DNA from: Dimorphilus gyrociliatus
Taxonomy: Eukaryota > Annelida > Polychaeta > Dinophilidae
Direction: 5' to 3'
DNA length: 64,000 nt
NCBI GenBank assembly: GCA_904063045.1
Contig: CAJFCJ010000003.1
Location: forward strand, 62,001 to 126,000
Within the stretch, counting starts at the first letter, position 1, and every line of letters starts with the position of its first letter. The notes under the pieces were generated by a model. The model was not told the origin of the DNA and did not search any database. It saw only the letters and a list, made by a program, of their open reading frames with translations. Below are positions 47,833-61,867 of the stretch, piece after piece. Position numbers and translations under genes: made by a program.

Positions 47833-50274
47833 AGGTGGAGGAGGAGGCGGATAGACTGCGGCTGTTAATCATGCAAATAGTGTAGACAGAAAAAAGAGAC
47901 AAAGAATTTAGACAGATATTTTTATCAAGTGTTTTTATAGTTTTTGAAGAGAAAATTTACGAATATCAAGTGGATTTTGAAATGTAAATAATCTTGTAAA
48001 TAGATGATTTAATGGCAGTTTGTTTATTTGCTTCTGTTGCTTCATTTTACTTGTTATCTTTATTGTTGTTTGTTGTTGTTATTGTTGATGTGGATGTTCT
48101 TTTCATTTTCCCTTTCTTTTCTTTCTACTTCACCTTCTTTTTCAGTTTCCGCCTGTTTTTCTTATTCTTCGTGTTCTTGTTCTTATTCTTCTTCTTTGTG
48201 AAAAAGAAAAGTTTTTAAGGAAAGATAACGAGAATCTTGTTGTGAAAAGTCTTTTGAAAAGGTTGTAATTAATAGGGAATCCTCGAAAGAACCGAGTGGC
48301 AACTGTTTACTTTCTATAATGTTCCTGTACCCATTGAAAAGCGTCATTAAACTGGAAGAAAGTTCAAACGATATAAAGGGGCTTATTTAGCCTAGTTGCC
48401 TTGCGAATGACCCAGTTTCAGTGCAAATTCGTGCTAGGATATTAAATTACAAATTTGTCGTTTACAAATATTTTATAGGAAAGGTTAAAGAAAAAAAATA
48501 TTACAAACAACAAAGAAAAACCGGAGTCAATAATTCCAACTTTTTTTCTTTATTATTATCTTTTATACAACATAACTTGAGAGTTTGTCCTCAGTCTCTT
48601 GTCTCACTCTCTCTCTACACCTGCCATAAAACCGACGGGAACACTTTTATTCATCAATTTAACACTTACCTAGTTGTTCTTCTCTTTCAACTTTTACATA
48701 TTATATACTGCCTATATGATAATGAATATGTACAAATATATATACTGTATATGTATACTTGAGGTGCAGGCAGCAAATGGGTGGATGGGTGTAGAGGGAA
48801 ATTCTATAAGCCCTGTAAAAGTCGTACAATTGTGTATAAAATGTACACGTTATATACGGTTAGAAAAGAGGGAAAAACGAAAAGAAAGGAACTGTTTGCA
48901 TACGAGTTATTTTTCTTCTTCTTTTCTTTCTTTTCTTTTTCTTTTTACTCTTTTCTTCGCTGTTTTCTTCAAACATTTAACCAATATAATAAGCTACAAC
49001 ACTGTAATTTTGACTATATACATCGTCTAAAGTATTATATACTCTCAATATAAACATTGCAAACAGTTTTTATCTTAGTCTCTTGTTTACTTTCTATAAT
49101 TAACATTGAACATTTAATAATTTCTCTAATCGCATTACATTTTCGCTTTTCTCTCAGTTAATCTTTTATATCTTTAATAGTATTTTACTAGTCTACAAAC
49201 ATTGATGTTTTTCCTTTTCCTCTCCCCTTCTTCCCTGTCTCTTTTTACCAATATTTTATCATTTTAATATCTCTTTCCCTCCATCCCCTCCTTCTCTCTC
49301 GGCCTTACTCCTCGGTAGTTCTCCACTGTATCCCTGTGGTATAATGTTTGCTTGTTTTTAATTATACTCATCGAAGGTGCGATAATGAATGTATAGATAA
49401 GTAAGCAGAGGCAGGGATTTTTTTAAAGTTCTGATTAAAGTAACAAAAGAGAGATAAGTAAAAAGTACTATACTGTTCTATTGTTGTTTCAAATGAAAAA
49501 AAAACCCTGCTTTGAAAGAATATTCAGGTTGTCTGAGGTTAATTTTTAGTAGTAATTCAAGGAGTTTTAAGGATATCCGTTTCCTATATGAACAAACGAT
49601 TGTCAATAATAATAAACATTCTACTCTTATTAAGACAATCACTTGTTCTTTATCATTTATACTATATATATATTTATATATACAATATATATTAGTTTCT
49701 TAGATATGCGCTTTAAAACAAATCTTGCTTTTCAATCATCTCTTTAATTAAAACTTTTTTAAATCGCTCTTTTTTCCATAAGTTACTTTAAATAAAAATT
49801 GTCAAGACGACACGAGACGAGACGGGTGGAGGGAGATGGAGAGATAGAGGGAAGGGGAAGCGGGTAAACTGTGTGTGTGTGTGTGTTTGAGTAAGAGAGT
49901 GAGAGACAATGACTTGTATATCGACGGTAAAGATGATGACAACGAGGAAGAATAAAGAGAGCATGAAAACAAATTAGTCAGTAACATCCTGCTGTGACAT
50001 TGCCAATCTTCAAACATGTACCTTATTAGGCATGTGGTAGCTATTCTCAACCATTGCCTGTGAAAATCATCGAATAAGACCAACTCAATACGACCATTAG
50101 TCAAGATTCTGTTGGAATGTTGGTAAGAGAACTAGAGAAATGTTGCAATAGTAATAAATATAGGCACAGATTTCTAGCCAAAGAGAAAGATGAAGAGAAC
50201 ACTTAATAAAATACAAATACTGTAGTTTGTTTTACTTTTTAATGTAATACATTAATAAACAATAGAACGTATAT

Positions 50275-50480
50275 TGACTATCTATATATACTGTATATAT
50301 ATATATATATATAGATACATTTAGATTTTTATAATATACTACACGTACATACTGTACACTGTATGTCTTATGTTATATAGAATTATTCTTCAGAATTCTA
50401 ATCTTTCCTTGTACGAGAACATGTAATAACAATTATTAGACATGTAGAATACATATATACTGTATATCCTGTATATATAT
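50275..50480. repeat. TA-rich patch with clustered TACTGTA palindromes
   Basis: Contains ATATACTGTATAT at about 50286 and 50456, plus further TACTGTACACTGTA and CCTGTATATATA variants in about 200 bases. Confidence 0.7.
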
Positions 50481-51245
50481 ACTCTAGTATACAAATTTAA
50501 CAGCAACGCTTGAAACCGACACGGAAAGTTCAATAGTAGCCAAACAATACATACATGCATATATATACAGAAAATAGGATTTATACTTTGTAAAGGAGTT
50601 GGGACGAACGTAAGAGAAGATCGAAAGAAATTAAAAGTATTGCAAGTTTTACAAATTTACATATAGAAAATCATATACTCATTTCTTTTCCTTGCATTTT
50701 GTATATCTAACCAATTAAAAAACTAAAAGAAAGAAGAGAGAGAGAGAGAGAGAAAGAAAGAAAACAATGAAAAGCAAAATATATTTGTTTCCTTAACAAG
50801 TAACGATTGAGAAGAAATTTCTAATATACAAAGTCCTGTTAATTGATTATGAGAAAAAATTCAACGCTTTTCAAAGTTAAGCCGTTAAGCAGTTGTAATA
50901 ATTTTATTCTTATTCCTTTTCTTTTATTCATACTATCTTTAATCAACTTTTTAGCATAGGAAAAGCGAAAAAAAAGGAAAGGAAGGTAGAAAGTTTAGAG
51001 GTATAGTAAACTTAAGGAAGCATAGTAAAGGGATTTCACTCATTAAGCTACCTTGTTAATTTAGTTCAATAAAAGAGAACAAATAATAATTGTTTGTTTC
51101 TTCCTTTCTCACTTTCTCTCTATCTATATCTTTCTCTTCTTGTTTTTTGTTTTTACTTTCAGTCTGTTCGCCTGCCAGCTTTTATCTTTTTATTTAACAG
51201 TTACAGCAAATAATAATATACGTATTTCTCTTTCTCAGTCACCCA

Positions 51246-51276
<31 letters not shown>

Positions 51277-51477
51277 GTTTTCTATCTCTACAGCTATCTC
51301 TCTTTCTTTCTCTCTTTCGATATCCATCTAATTCTTAATTTTTAATGAAAATCGTTCTGAATCAGGAAATGTTTCTTTCGAATTTCACCTATTTACATTG
51401 ATATTAACATAAAATACGCCTATGATTAGATAAAAAAAAATTTAATCTCACAACAGTTCATTTTTAGTATCCTTGCC

Positions 51478-52857
51478 TTAAATTTTTGTTTCTTGATTCC
51501 CTCCGCCTTCGGCGGATGAGGATAATTCTTCCCTGTTTAGCTTCTGAATGTTTGAATGTCGTCTACAAAAATCTTCGTAATTCTCAACATCTTCTATGGT
51601 GTCTGGTAACGGTTTGTTCTTTGTTTCCGGTAAAGGTAAAGCTAGCAAAGAGCATATAATTGATAGGACTCCGTAGACAAATAGCGGTAGATCGGGACCT
51701 ATCAGCTTTCCGGCATTCAATTTCGACATATAGCCTATAAAAGGGTACAATATGCCTCCTATCCTGCCAGACGAAGAAGCTAAGCCAGCGCCTGTATTCC
51801 GGCAAACTGTCGGATAAATTTCTGGTCCATAAACGTAGATTACGGTAAAAGACCCATTAAAACAGAATCTAACAACGACGGCCAAAGCAACAGGAATATA
51901 GGCAACAGTCCCTGTTCAAAAGTTGAAATGAGAGAAAAGAAAGGAAAATGAAATGGTTGATTATGATTATGAGATTAATTGTATAATGTATACATGTGTA
52001 ATTTATTTACCTGATTTTTTGGGTATAAAAGGTATTATAATGCACATTATACCGCCAACTATTTGCATCAGACAAAGGGGCCATCTTCGTCCAACTCTAT
52101 AAAACGGTAAGAAGAAAAGATTGAATGATGTAGTTAGAATGTTTCTTTTCCTAATAGGTCATCTTGGTTTTTATTATCGGCAAACTTTTAGTAACAGAAA
52201 GGAGAAGAACACTAAATAAAAGTCTGGTAATAATCTTTTAAGCTCTGACTCTATTTTTTGAGAGAAAACAAAAATAAGAGGTTAGCACCTTTTCAGCTTT
52301 ACTCTAAATTTTCCCTTAATTAAAAAGGTTAGAAAGGGAAAGAGAGAGAGAGAGAAGCAGAATAATAATAAGAAGAGCATTACGTAAAAGTTTCACGTTA
52401 GCTATTTAGTTCTCCTATTAGCCTCACCAACATTTTTTTAAACAGGAATGAAGATCGATAGAGCGCTTAAAGAAAGGATCAACACAAAGGATATTTGCCT
52501 TTAAAAATTATTAGGCAATAATTAATGTTCAAGGTTAAAATTCTATGATTTTTCTATCTATTACATTAGCTAAAAACTAGACAAACAAGAAGAGAGAAAG
52601 AGTTAGAAATGATACAATATTAGAAAAAGAAGGAAAAAATTAAAGCAGAATTTTGTAAAGAGTTGAGACGTTTCTCTTCTTTTTGTTACTCCTTCTTATT
52701 TCATCATTCTTAAGAAATCATTGTCAACATATTTCAAAGGAAGTTAAAACATGGTCGTAAAGTTCCATTAAATAATCGTAAATACAGTATGTACAGTATA
52801 TATACTAAATATATTAGTATATATATATATATGTACTGTATATATATACACTGTATA

Positions 52858-52888
<31 letters not shown>

Positions 52889-55800
52889 TACTTAGTATTA
52901 GAGAATTACTGTACAATGAAAAAGCCAGGAAGCTCATTAAAAAAAAAAAAGTACAAAGTTGTTTGGTGTAGCTATTCATACTAAAAGAGAGAGAGAGAGA
53001 GAGAGACAGATAGACAGACAGACAGATAAACAGAGTCCTAGGTTAAATATTGATTTAGATTGTTACTTGTTCTTCTTTTTGATAAATAAACACAAAGAGC
53101 TAATAATAAAAATAGATGGGCGACTATGTTTAATAAAAGAAAGAAATAAGAAACAAACTTGTATAAGAGAAATAGAGTTACGGCTACTGATGGAATTTCA
53201 ACCAAACCTCCAAGAGCAAAATTGATGTATAGATCTCCGTATAAATTAGGAAAATGAAAACAAACTCCGTAATAAACCATTGTATTGACAAGCCAAATTC
53301 CGTTGACGCAAAATGTTATTTTTCTTAGGTTTTTCGTTCTAAATAGATCAATTATCGTGTATGTTTTTCTTTCTTTTGTTGATTTTTTATTCTCGTCTTC
53401 TTTTCCATTCATAAGTGGTTGTTTATCGGAATCCGACAAACAATCGGCAGGTAACGGTCGTCTATTTATTTTAGCAGCCTTTTCTAGAATTTTCTCCGCT
53501 TCTTTGACTTTACCTTGAGAAACGAGCCACACAACGGATTCGGGTAGAAACCTAGTTGAATAAAACTTAATAAAGATCGTCTGTCATTTTTGTAAGAATA
53601 ACGTGGAAACTCTGACGTAAAAATAGCTTGAGAAAAGACAAAAAAATATGGAAAAGAGAAGCAAAAACTTTACACCTGACCATGATTAGCATCTGATTAC
53701 AGAAAAACTCATCTAAAATGTCTAAACATAGCAACGGAGTTTCGTTTAAAACAAATTAACTTTTAAACCATTTAAACTTTCCTGCGGAAATTTTAATTTC
53801 TTTTCTCCCCATTCGTCGGTATTTGCAGTGTCAAACCACAAAATGCTACAGATCTCTGCTAGCAGCGCAAATGAGACAGAGAATGAGAGAGAGAGAGAGA
53901 AACGAAGAAATAAAGAGCGAAAGACAGAGAGAGAAAAAAAAGAGCGAGGAAAGGGTATGTAGTGACAAAGAGAGATTTAGCGTATGTATATACTAACCAC
54001 CAAAGGCATATACCAAGGACTGCTGGCAAACTTATACATGTTTGTAAACTTTTCCAGTCTCTCAAAAAGTACGCAAAAAGTGGTACCATGCACCCGCCCA
54101 CCGCCCAAAAGAATTCGTGCGCTACTCCGAAAATTGTTCTCTGCTTTGGGGGGAATAGTTCTGTAGCCATAATGAAACCAGTGATATTAACACCCTGCTC
54201 CAACATTCCAACAAAGAATCTAAGAAATGTAAAAACGTAGAAATTGGGAGATAATGCTGTCAATGATCCAACAATGCCTTGCGTAACAAGAGCAAAAATG
54301 AAACTTTTCTTTCTCCCAAATTTATCGGATAAAAATCCAAATGCTACTGCTCCAATCATAACACCAACATTAAAGAAAGTATTAGATATTTCTGGCAAGT
54401 AATTCCTCCCGCAAACCAAATTCCACTGAAATGGAGAAAAAAAACATAGTTGAATGAATGAATGAACCAACGACAAGATGGATGGATAGGTGGATGGGTG
54501 GAGAGAAGAATGAATGAAAACGTAATTAGTCTTAATTACAAATTATTAAAGTTATTAAAACTATTGAAATGTATTTTGATAGCTTTGTAATACTCTTCAA
54601 TATTCGTTTAATGTACGCATTATAATCAGCCTGGAAGCCCCTAAAGATGTAAATGTTTGCCGTGAAGGTCTGGAGTAATTTGAAACTTAGAATACCCTTG
54701 AATAGGCCTAGTATAGCAATAATTGCAAATTACTTTTCTTTCAGAACATTGAAATGGAGATGGAAAAGACAAAAAAGAAAATAGGAGAGAGAGAGAGAGA
54801 GAGAGACGGTGAGAGTGAGAGAAGAGAGAAAAAAGCGAGGAGCAGAGACAGACAGACGGACAGACAGTAAGAAGAGAGAAATGAGAAGCCTAAAGAGAAC
54901 TTTTAAACAAGTGTTTAAATATCTATAGGAAATATTGCAACGTTAGCAGACACATGCACACGTATATACACTTATATTAGTATATGCTGTAATTAGAGCG
55001 CACTCTTCGAGCATGTTTTCAACAACATTTTATGATAGGAAATGAAGAATAAAGTAAAACTGTTCAATTTTATGTATCTCTATAAGGATCATTTTCTTCA
55101 TTTACATAATATATACAACAATCGAAAAATTTAAAATTCAATTGCAACAAAGGAGAACTTCAATTTTTGAATTCTAGGTTAGAAAACAAGTTGAAATGAT
55201 TAATATGCGCATTATATATTTATACAATCCTTCTTTAACTCTCTAAGAACCATTCACTCAATCAATCATATATCAAGCATACTGTAACTGCTTATAGTCC
55301 CTCCTCCTTCTCCTCCTCCTCTCTTCTTTCGTATCGTTTTACCCTTTTCTTACTAGCTACAAAAACTTGCCTCGCATCTTCTCTTCGGTATAGGATATTA
55401 AAAAGAAATGTCAATAAAATAACCATCTCCTAAAACTCGAAAAGTCTTTCTAATAGAAAGAATAGAATATAAGGTGTTTGTTAAGTTGTTTTACAATAGA
55501 CTTTTGAATGCTTGTAAGCAGATAACTGGACGAAAATTTAGAGATTCTTGTGAATAAATCTTAAAAATATTCAATGCGCATTTGCTTTGCTAATCCTTAG
55601 GCGTAAAGGAGAGAGGAAAGGAAGGTTAGGTGGATGGATTGATTGAACGGTTGGATGGATGGATGGATGGATGGATGGATAATTGGCTGGTTGATTGGTT
55701 TGTTGGTCGATCGGTTGATCAGTTGATTGGTAGATCGGTAGGTATATAAGTAGGTAGATAGTTCGATGGATAGATAGGTAGGTAGGTAGGTAGTTAGAAA

Positions 55801-58690
55801 AGTAGGTTGATTAGTTGGTTGGTTGGTTGGTTGGTTGGTTAGTTGGTTGGTTGGTTTGTTGGATAGATGGATATATGAATAGAAGGAAAGACAGACAATT
55901 AAATGAGGTAGAGAGAAAGGGAGATGGGTAGATGAATTTGTGAACAAAAGATAGATGGACGGAGAGGCAAGTGATGGGTGGAAAAGTGAGCGGGCGGTTG
56001 GTGATTGGATGAATAAATGAATAGATTAATTAATTAATAAATGCTTAGATAAGAAATTATATAGATTAAATAATAGATAGGCAACTAGTCAGAGACTAAC
56101 ATTGAAAACAATAGATAAAGTTTGGGAGGCAATTTTTGTTAAAAGAAACTTTTGTTTACGGTGAAAAGTATATGTTTCTCTAAACATTTTGTAGAAAAAC
56201 GAACGAAAAAGTGGATGGGAGTATAAAGTGTAGGGACTGCCGTATATAAAATATTCCAACTGTTGATTTTATTTAGTCTGAATACAGACTTGCCACTGCT
56301 GATACGAGAAAAACAAAATAAAACACATACAAACATAACAAAAGCTGTTAAGTGTATACCGGTCCAACTTTTTATTGTATATGCTCTTTTTTAAAGGTGG
56401 AAAAGCAAACTCTTTATTCTGAGTGTTTGTAAAAGATTTTGTACACGGACACATTCGCACTTTTATCTCTTGTCATCTTTCCTCACCATTGACTTGTTCA
56501 TTTGCGCAATCTCTCTCTCTCTCTCTCTCTCTCTTGTTCTTTGACCAAAAACAGTACAGAACAATATTTTTCTACCGCGGTCTCTCGGTACCTATAACCC
56601 CCTTTGCTGTGAGGTTCACCTAACCCCAGCAAGTGTATAGTTTTCCTAAAAATTTTTCAATAAATAGAGTATTTTATTTCTTTTGTAAAAGCAAAAAAGA
56701 GAGGCCTCGAATATTATTATACAACCTTATCGGAGAGAATGTCCTACATAGTTATTTTTTTAAAAGAAAGAATTAAGACTAGCGCAGTTGTCTTTTCCTT
56801 TTTCTCTTTTATGTTGAAATAACATTTGAAAAGTCTTACCTCTGAAACGATTGATTGTTTAATGGGCGATCGTTCGTATTCCCATCCATTAGGGCAGGTA
56901 ATGGTTTGATTACTGTCAAAGGTTCCATTTCCCAAATATTTGCTCATTGAACACTTATCAGAATTTGATAAGTTTTGCGCTACTCCATCTGGAATCTGTT
57001 TTTTATGGAAACATGATTTAAATGAATCGAGAATATTTTCAATATATTATAATAATAATATTAATATTTTTATTAAAAATGGGAAAAAAGAGAGGATACT
57101 AAATAATAACAATAATAATAAAAGGGGTTTTTGGATTGTTGCCGGCAAGATTTTCTCTCTTTTTTTTTGTTGAAAAGGGAAATTGAGCGTAAGATTTTTT
57201 CAGTTGGTTTCATTTCTATTTTCAAAAGAATTTTCTATTTAAAGGGAATAATATAGTGTATATATCTATACTGTACTGTATATACTGTACAGAGGACACT
57301 GTCTGAATCCCGCCTGTATACTATATACTGTCTATTTACATATATATCTATATATTTCTTTCTCCACGCTAAGAGGGAAATCTTTCGTAGTAAGTTGAAT
57401 AAAAGAAATGAATATGAATAATAAAAGGCTGGAATATAATGAAGAGTTGATAATTGAAAAGAGCTACTTAGATGAAAATTCTCCATACTCATTCTTTAGC
57501 AACTTATACCTCACCTGGGTTCCTAATTAGAAAAATAATAAACAGAAAACAGAAAAGAATTTATCACAATGTGGGACGTTAATTCTCTTCTTCTTCATCA
57601 TCATCTTCTTCTTCTTCTTCTCCTCCTTTTCCTACTAATGCTACTTTCGCTCTTTCTCTATTCTATTCTATTCTTTATTATTTTATAACAGGCGACATTT
57701 TTTTTTACTTAAAGACTCTTGTTGTTTTGTAATAGAATAAATTAAGATAATATTTGGAAAAAAAAGGAAAAACGACGTATTTTAAATATCAACTAATGAA
57801 TATATTCCTACTAATTAAAGGTGAAAAACTGCTGCAGGTGAGAAATATAAGATGCTGGTAGAAAATTAGCTAAATAATATGCCAATCTTCACGTCTCCTT
57901 CCTTTTGGCGTATTTCTAATTTAACTAATTTTCAATGTATTTCTCTTATATTGCTGTCTATACTCTCTTTGCAAACAACATAAAGAGCATCTTTAGTTTA
58001 TACACTTGAAGGGAAAAAAAGAAGAGGAAATAATTTAACAACTAACGCAAAACGTAGGTAATAAAAAGAAAGCATTTCTCCTTAACAGACACAATACAAA
58101 AGAGACGAAGAAAGCAAAATAGCAAACAGACTGATTTTCTTTACTGTGTAAGAAGATGAAGGAATGGATGGGACAGAGAGATGAACCAATACGAGGGAGG
58201 GCGGGTGGGGAAGTGGAGGATAGATGAACGGGTGGATTTGCGGATGGATTGATGGATGGATGGACGGACGGATGAATGAATGAATGGGTGGGTAAATGGA
58301 TGGACGGACGGACGGATAGATGGATGCATAGACGGATGGATGGATGGATGGATGGATGGATGGGTAGATGTACGGATGGATGGATGGATGGATCGATGGA
58401 TCGATGGATATACATATACATATATATATATATATATATATGTATAAATTTATATCTAGATATGAATATCTAGACAAATGAATGAATGAATGGCTGAACT
58501 TGAGCACAACTTTAAAGAAATATTTATATGGACAAACCTTGCATTTATGTTGCAATTCATAAGCCAAAAAAGGATAAGAAGTCATATGCCATATGGACGG
58601 CAGATTATCAAATAGTGAAATCCACATGAAAATCCACATTTGATATCGACCATAGGCGCCGAGAGAAACGAGAGCATCGTCCAGATTCAT
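51478..58690 (-). CDS. SLC22A-like: SLC22-family organic ion transporter (OCT/OCTN-like)
   Basis: Six exons on the minus strand: 58538-58690, 56840-56995, 53998-54425, 53159-53551, 52011-52096 and 51478-51911. They join without a stop into 549 residues, the normal size for SLC22 major-facilitator carriers that move organic cations, carnitine or organic anions across the plasma membrane. Seen in order: [17 protein letters not shown] at the start, a large first extracellular loop with Cys and NxT/S sites and the CxxGWEY motif, IVSE-WNLVCGR, the [10 protein letters not shown] loop after TM2, FLPESVVWL before the cytoplasmic loop, [26 protein letters not shown] and the C-terminal [17 protein letters not shown]. 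The start is the first ATG in the first exon (58690). Introns of 1.5 to 2.4 kb here hold GGAT/GTTG repeats. The substrate cannot be told from sequence. Confidence 0.94.
52097..53158 (-). other. Intron of the SLC22 gene with palindromic TA-rich patch
   Basis: A 1062-base intron between exons 4 and 5. At 52775-52890 there is a dense cluster of ATATACAGTATAT-type palindromes and TA runs; GA/GACA repeats lie at 52986-53030. No coding sequence is seen inside. Confidence 0.75.
54426..56839 (-). other. Intron of the SLC22 gene with GGAT/GTTG repeats
   Basis: A 2.4-kb intron between exons 2 and 3. It holds a GA/GACA tract at 54785-54870, a long GGAT, GGTA and GTTG patchwork at 55627-55875, and a CT run at 56510-56533. 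The Thr/Asn/Pro-rich open frame over the repeat is an artefact. Confidence 0.75.
55627..55875. repeat. Patchwork of GGAT, GGTA and GTTG tetranucleotides
   Basis: Consecutive blocks of different tetranucleotides (GGAT, then GTTGATTG, GGTA, then GTTG), each several units long, which suggests one ancestral array that diverged by slippage. Confidence 0.85.
56996..58537 (-). other. First intron of the SLC22 gene
   Basis: A 1.5-kb intron with TA-rich palindromes at 57250-57330, a CTT/CAT stretch near 57590-57630 and the GGAT array at 58219-58400. No coding sequence is seen. An exon-like AG|GAACCCAG|GT at about 57515-57530 is too short and not needed for the frame. Confidence 0.75.
58219..58440. 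repeat. GGAT repeat followed by TA repeat
   Basis: Many GGAT/GGAC units (several perfect runs), then a TA run of about 25 bases at 58410-58442, within the first SLC22 intron. Confidence 0.9.
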
Positions 58691-61399
58691 TTCTAAACTC
58701 CTTTTGGCGTCGATCACCTTGCGTAAAGCGCCACTGCGCGTCAGGATTGTTAGATACAATTAAAGTTTTTTCCGTTCGCTATCTTATGACAAAGGTTTGT
58801 TTTTACAAAGTTTGTTATTTGTTGGATAAAATCGAAAAAGATAGAGTGTCAGTCAATTTAAACTTTATTTAAATATCGTTCACTTTTCGATTACTAATTG
58901 AATAGTAGGACATTTTAAATAAATAACAATTTGCCTTTATCACAAAATCTACAAAATTAATACTCTTCCTAACGAAAATATTGCTATTTGATATTTAGCC
59001 AACAGAGTTTTCTCTTATCTTTGTCTTCTTCCGTTTCTTCCTCCTGCTCGTCCTGTTCAGTCTCCTATTCCTTCAACCATAATATTACATTATTTTTCGT
59101 GTGCTTTCGCTATTTTGCACCTTTTTCTCATCTGCTTACTTTTCTCTTTGTTCCTTCCTTCTTTCCTTTTCAATTCTATGCGTTCTCTCTCTCCGACATC
59201 TCAGGAAAGAACAAACATCTTTTTTCCTAATTTTGCTCCAAGAGAACAGGAAATTAAAAAGGTCTAGTAAATATTATTAGATTTTCTCCCATATTTTCCT
59301 TTGTACTTTTTTTTTCTATCTCCTTTTCTCTCCTTGTTCGTTCTTCTTATCTTCCTAACAAAATCAACAGTTTCGCGGTGCTGACATCTACTGTTTGGAT
59401 AGAAAAACAAGTGAGACGATATTATCTGCTTTGACTGAGAAAATGATAGTTGTACGTAAGAAGGGGAAGAGGCGGAAAAGGAGTAGTTTTCAAGAGTGAT
59501 TATCTATGTTTAAAAAGAAATATACTGTATATCTTATAGAATAGTATAGATAAAAAATGAAAATGAAAATATTAGCCAATCCGCAACTATAAAAGTTTTA
59601 ATACAACTTCAACAATCGTTGAAATAAATACGTTTGAATATTTAATAAAAACACTAAAAGAATTTTATTATCAGCGGCGTCACTATCGGTGTCGGTGACG
59701 TCTACATTTGCGTAGTAAAAAATTAACTATTCTCTACCGACTGCCGTATCAGCTTGAACAAATTTATTAATTAAACCAAACTAATGATCCGTAACCATAA
59801 AGATTTATGTTCTCTTTGAGAAATCATAATACGAATAATATTGGTTACAATAATCCACTAGTGATAATCCTTTAGTATATTCTTTGTTACAATTACGTCT
59901 ATTACCTATATTGTGGAGGTAGATTTTTTGAGTGAGAGCTCTAACAGGCAAAGTATAAAGAAAAGGGAGCAAACCGTGGATTAAACTAAAAGAGAGAGAG
60001 AGAGAGAGAGAGAGAATAAGGTTAAATCGTTATAGATTTATGAACAATAGCAACAACAACTCTTAAGTAAAGATTATTGTTTAGAGTAATTAAAATGAAT
60101 TTAATATAAAAGATTAAGCAATAAATAGTTGATTTGGCAAGTTACAAGTCAAAGTTGGAAATGTCAGTTTTGATATTTATTAATATTCTATATGGTAAAG
60201 TCATGGATTAATCAAATGTGTGTGTGAAATGTCACATTGTTAAAAAAGGGAAAAAAGGAATTATTAATTAGTTTTATTGTGGGGCGTGAAAAGGATAGAG
60301 ACCGAGTGAAGTTGTTGCAATGACATAGAGAAAGAAAAGGGGCCAGACGATACCGTATTTTAGCAACAACAACTTATTTTAATGCTAATATCTTTTTCTT
60401 AAGTGCCAATTGGCTTCTCTCTCTCTCTCTCTGGTCTTAAATAGCAGGAGAAAAAGTGGAAAGAGAGAGACAGAGAAAATTGTTGAGAAATAAAAACAGT
60501 CTAATATTTACTTTGCTAGTTTCCTTTATTACATTTCAATCTATAAGACAGACGGGTTGAGTAAAGAGCCGTAGACAGACAGACAGACAGACACTTTGTA
60601 AAACCGATTATAATTTCTTTACTTGAAAATTTTTGCATCAATGAGATTGAATTGAAATACCATGTTCAAAAATATTATATTCAAATATATATAAACATAC
60701 AGCTTATATTCTTTACTTTGACATACTTTTTCCTATAAAAACAAGCGTGTTTTTATTTTTTTACAATGATTTGATTACATTCAATGAATTTTAATTGTCA
60801 ATGCTGCCATCTATTATGCATTATTTAACTCTCTTTTCTTTTTACAAGCCAAAGTTTAATAAATGATTTAGAGTTTGCGATCGTAGAGAAAAGGTATAAT
60901 TCATATAAATTACATTTCAAGTGTCGAGTACCTATACGTTAATCTTGGATTTTATGATGCTTTTGGATGGAAAAAATAAACATTTTTATTGAAATTATCA
61001 TCGAAAAAAAAAATATTACTGTTTGTTGGTTGGCTAGCTAGTTAGTTGGTTCGGTTAGTTGATTGGTCAGTTTGCTGGTTAGTCGGTTTGCTTATTGATT
61101 GAACGAAAAAAGTATAAGGAGATCAATAAACAAAACATAATATATATATGTTAAATCATTCTTCCTTTATTTCTTTCTTTATTTCATTCTGTCGTTCTTT
61201 CACGATTAGACTTGAAAATTTTAGGTTAGTTTAATCTTCCTTCCTAAATCCCCTTATTCATCAATCAATCATTTCAATACTAAAAAGTCAAATGACTAGG
61301 CCTACTAATCGATGCGATCGATTATTATTGGCAATGATCTCTTATTCCTCTCTGCGGCGTGCGGTTAATACAAACTGTTAAAATTTGGCGAGTAAACAA

Positions 61400-61443
<44 letters not shown>

Positions 61444-61796
61444 ACGAACTCTGTGCAGATTTTTCGTGGGAGGAATAAAATAAAAAAAAAAAACACACTG
61501 CATGGACATATGATTAACGGATACGCGTTTAAACACGTTCCGAAAAGAGAAAATATTCATTTTCACCTGAATCGATCGAGCAGGTAAACGGCTATTACTC
61601 TGTACATGTTTTTCTTATGTTGTTTAATTACTAACGTTCAAGACAAACTCTCCGGTTGGCGGCGTTTAAGCCGGTCACGTGATTACAAACAATGAAATCT
61701 CCATCACTCTTTGTGCGGGGCATATTTCGTACTGTACGCTTTTAACTGGAATATTGTGTTTACAGATAAGATTATTTGACACTTAAGATAAGAGCA
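58691..61796. other. Intergenic region between SLC22 and coiled-coil genes
   Basis: Divergent promoters for both genes must lie here. No coding sequence is seen in about 3 kb. GA runs occur at 59991-60015 and 61396-61440. The right end (61640-61760) is less AT-rich and contains an E-box, so it is the most promoter-like part. Confidence 0.5.
61675..61682. promoter_or_regulatory. Palindromic E-box TCACGTGA in a probable promoter
   Basis: TCACGTGA lies about 115 bases before the first ATG of the coiled-coil gene, in a short GC-richer stretch. bHLH-zip factors such as USF, MITF or TFEB bind this octamer. Function here is inferred from position only. Confidence 0.45.
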
Positions 61797-61820
61797 ATGG
61801 ATCGAATCGGCTTGTTATAA
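61797..61820 (+). other. Short upstream reading frame before the coiled-coil gene
   Basis: ATG followed by six codons (DRIGLL) and TAA, directly before a run of ten A. It is the first ATG after the E-box and is out of frame with the coiled-coil protein, so if transcribed it would be a uORF that could lower translation of the main frame. Confidence 0.35.
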
Positions 61821-61867
61821 AAAAAAAATCGACCTATCGATTGGCACAGGAGCGTGAAGATTTAGTT

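Larger units (their letters stand above)
46906..51477. other. Long region without recognisable genes
   Basis: About 4.6 kb with no supported coding sequence. The left end is the purine-rich 3' UTR of oxidase paralogue 3. A GGGA tract lies at 47484-47550, GA at 47777-47820, GT near 49870-49887, TA/palindrome-rich DNA at 50275-50480 and a CT run at 51250-51277. Open frames at 48421-49053 and 49802-50104 are low-complexity or featureless. Confidence 0.5.

Noticed and set aside
48421-49053. Overlapping open frames (plus)
   Set aside because: Two frames overlap each other, are Phe/Ser/Lys-rich low complexity, and have no family pattern.
55597-55947. Thr/Asn/Pro-repeat open frame (minus)
   Set aside because: Translation of tetranucleotide repeats inside an SLC22 intron.
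57515-57530. Possible 8-base micro-exon in the SLC22 gene
   Set aside because: AG|GAACCCAG|GT would break the phase-0 join HKCK-IPDG, which already matches the family.
58035-58473. Repeat-rich open frames on both strands
   Set aside because: Ile/His/Pro or Met/Asp/Gly/Trp runs come from the GGAT array in the first SLC22 intron.
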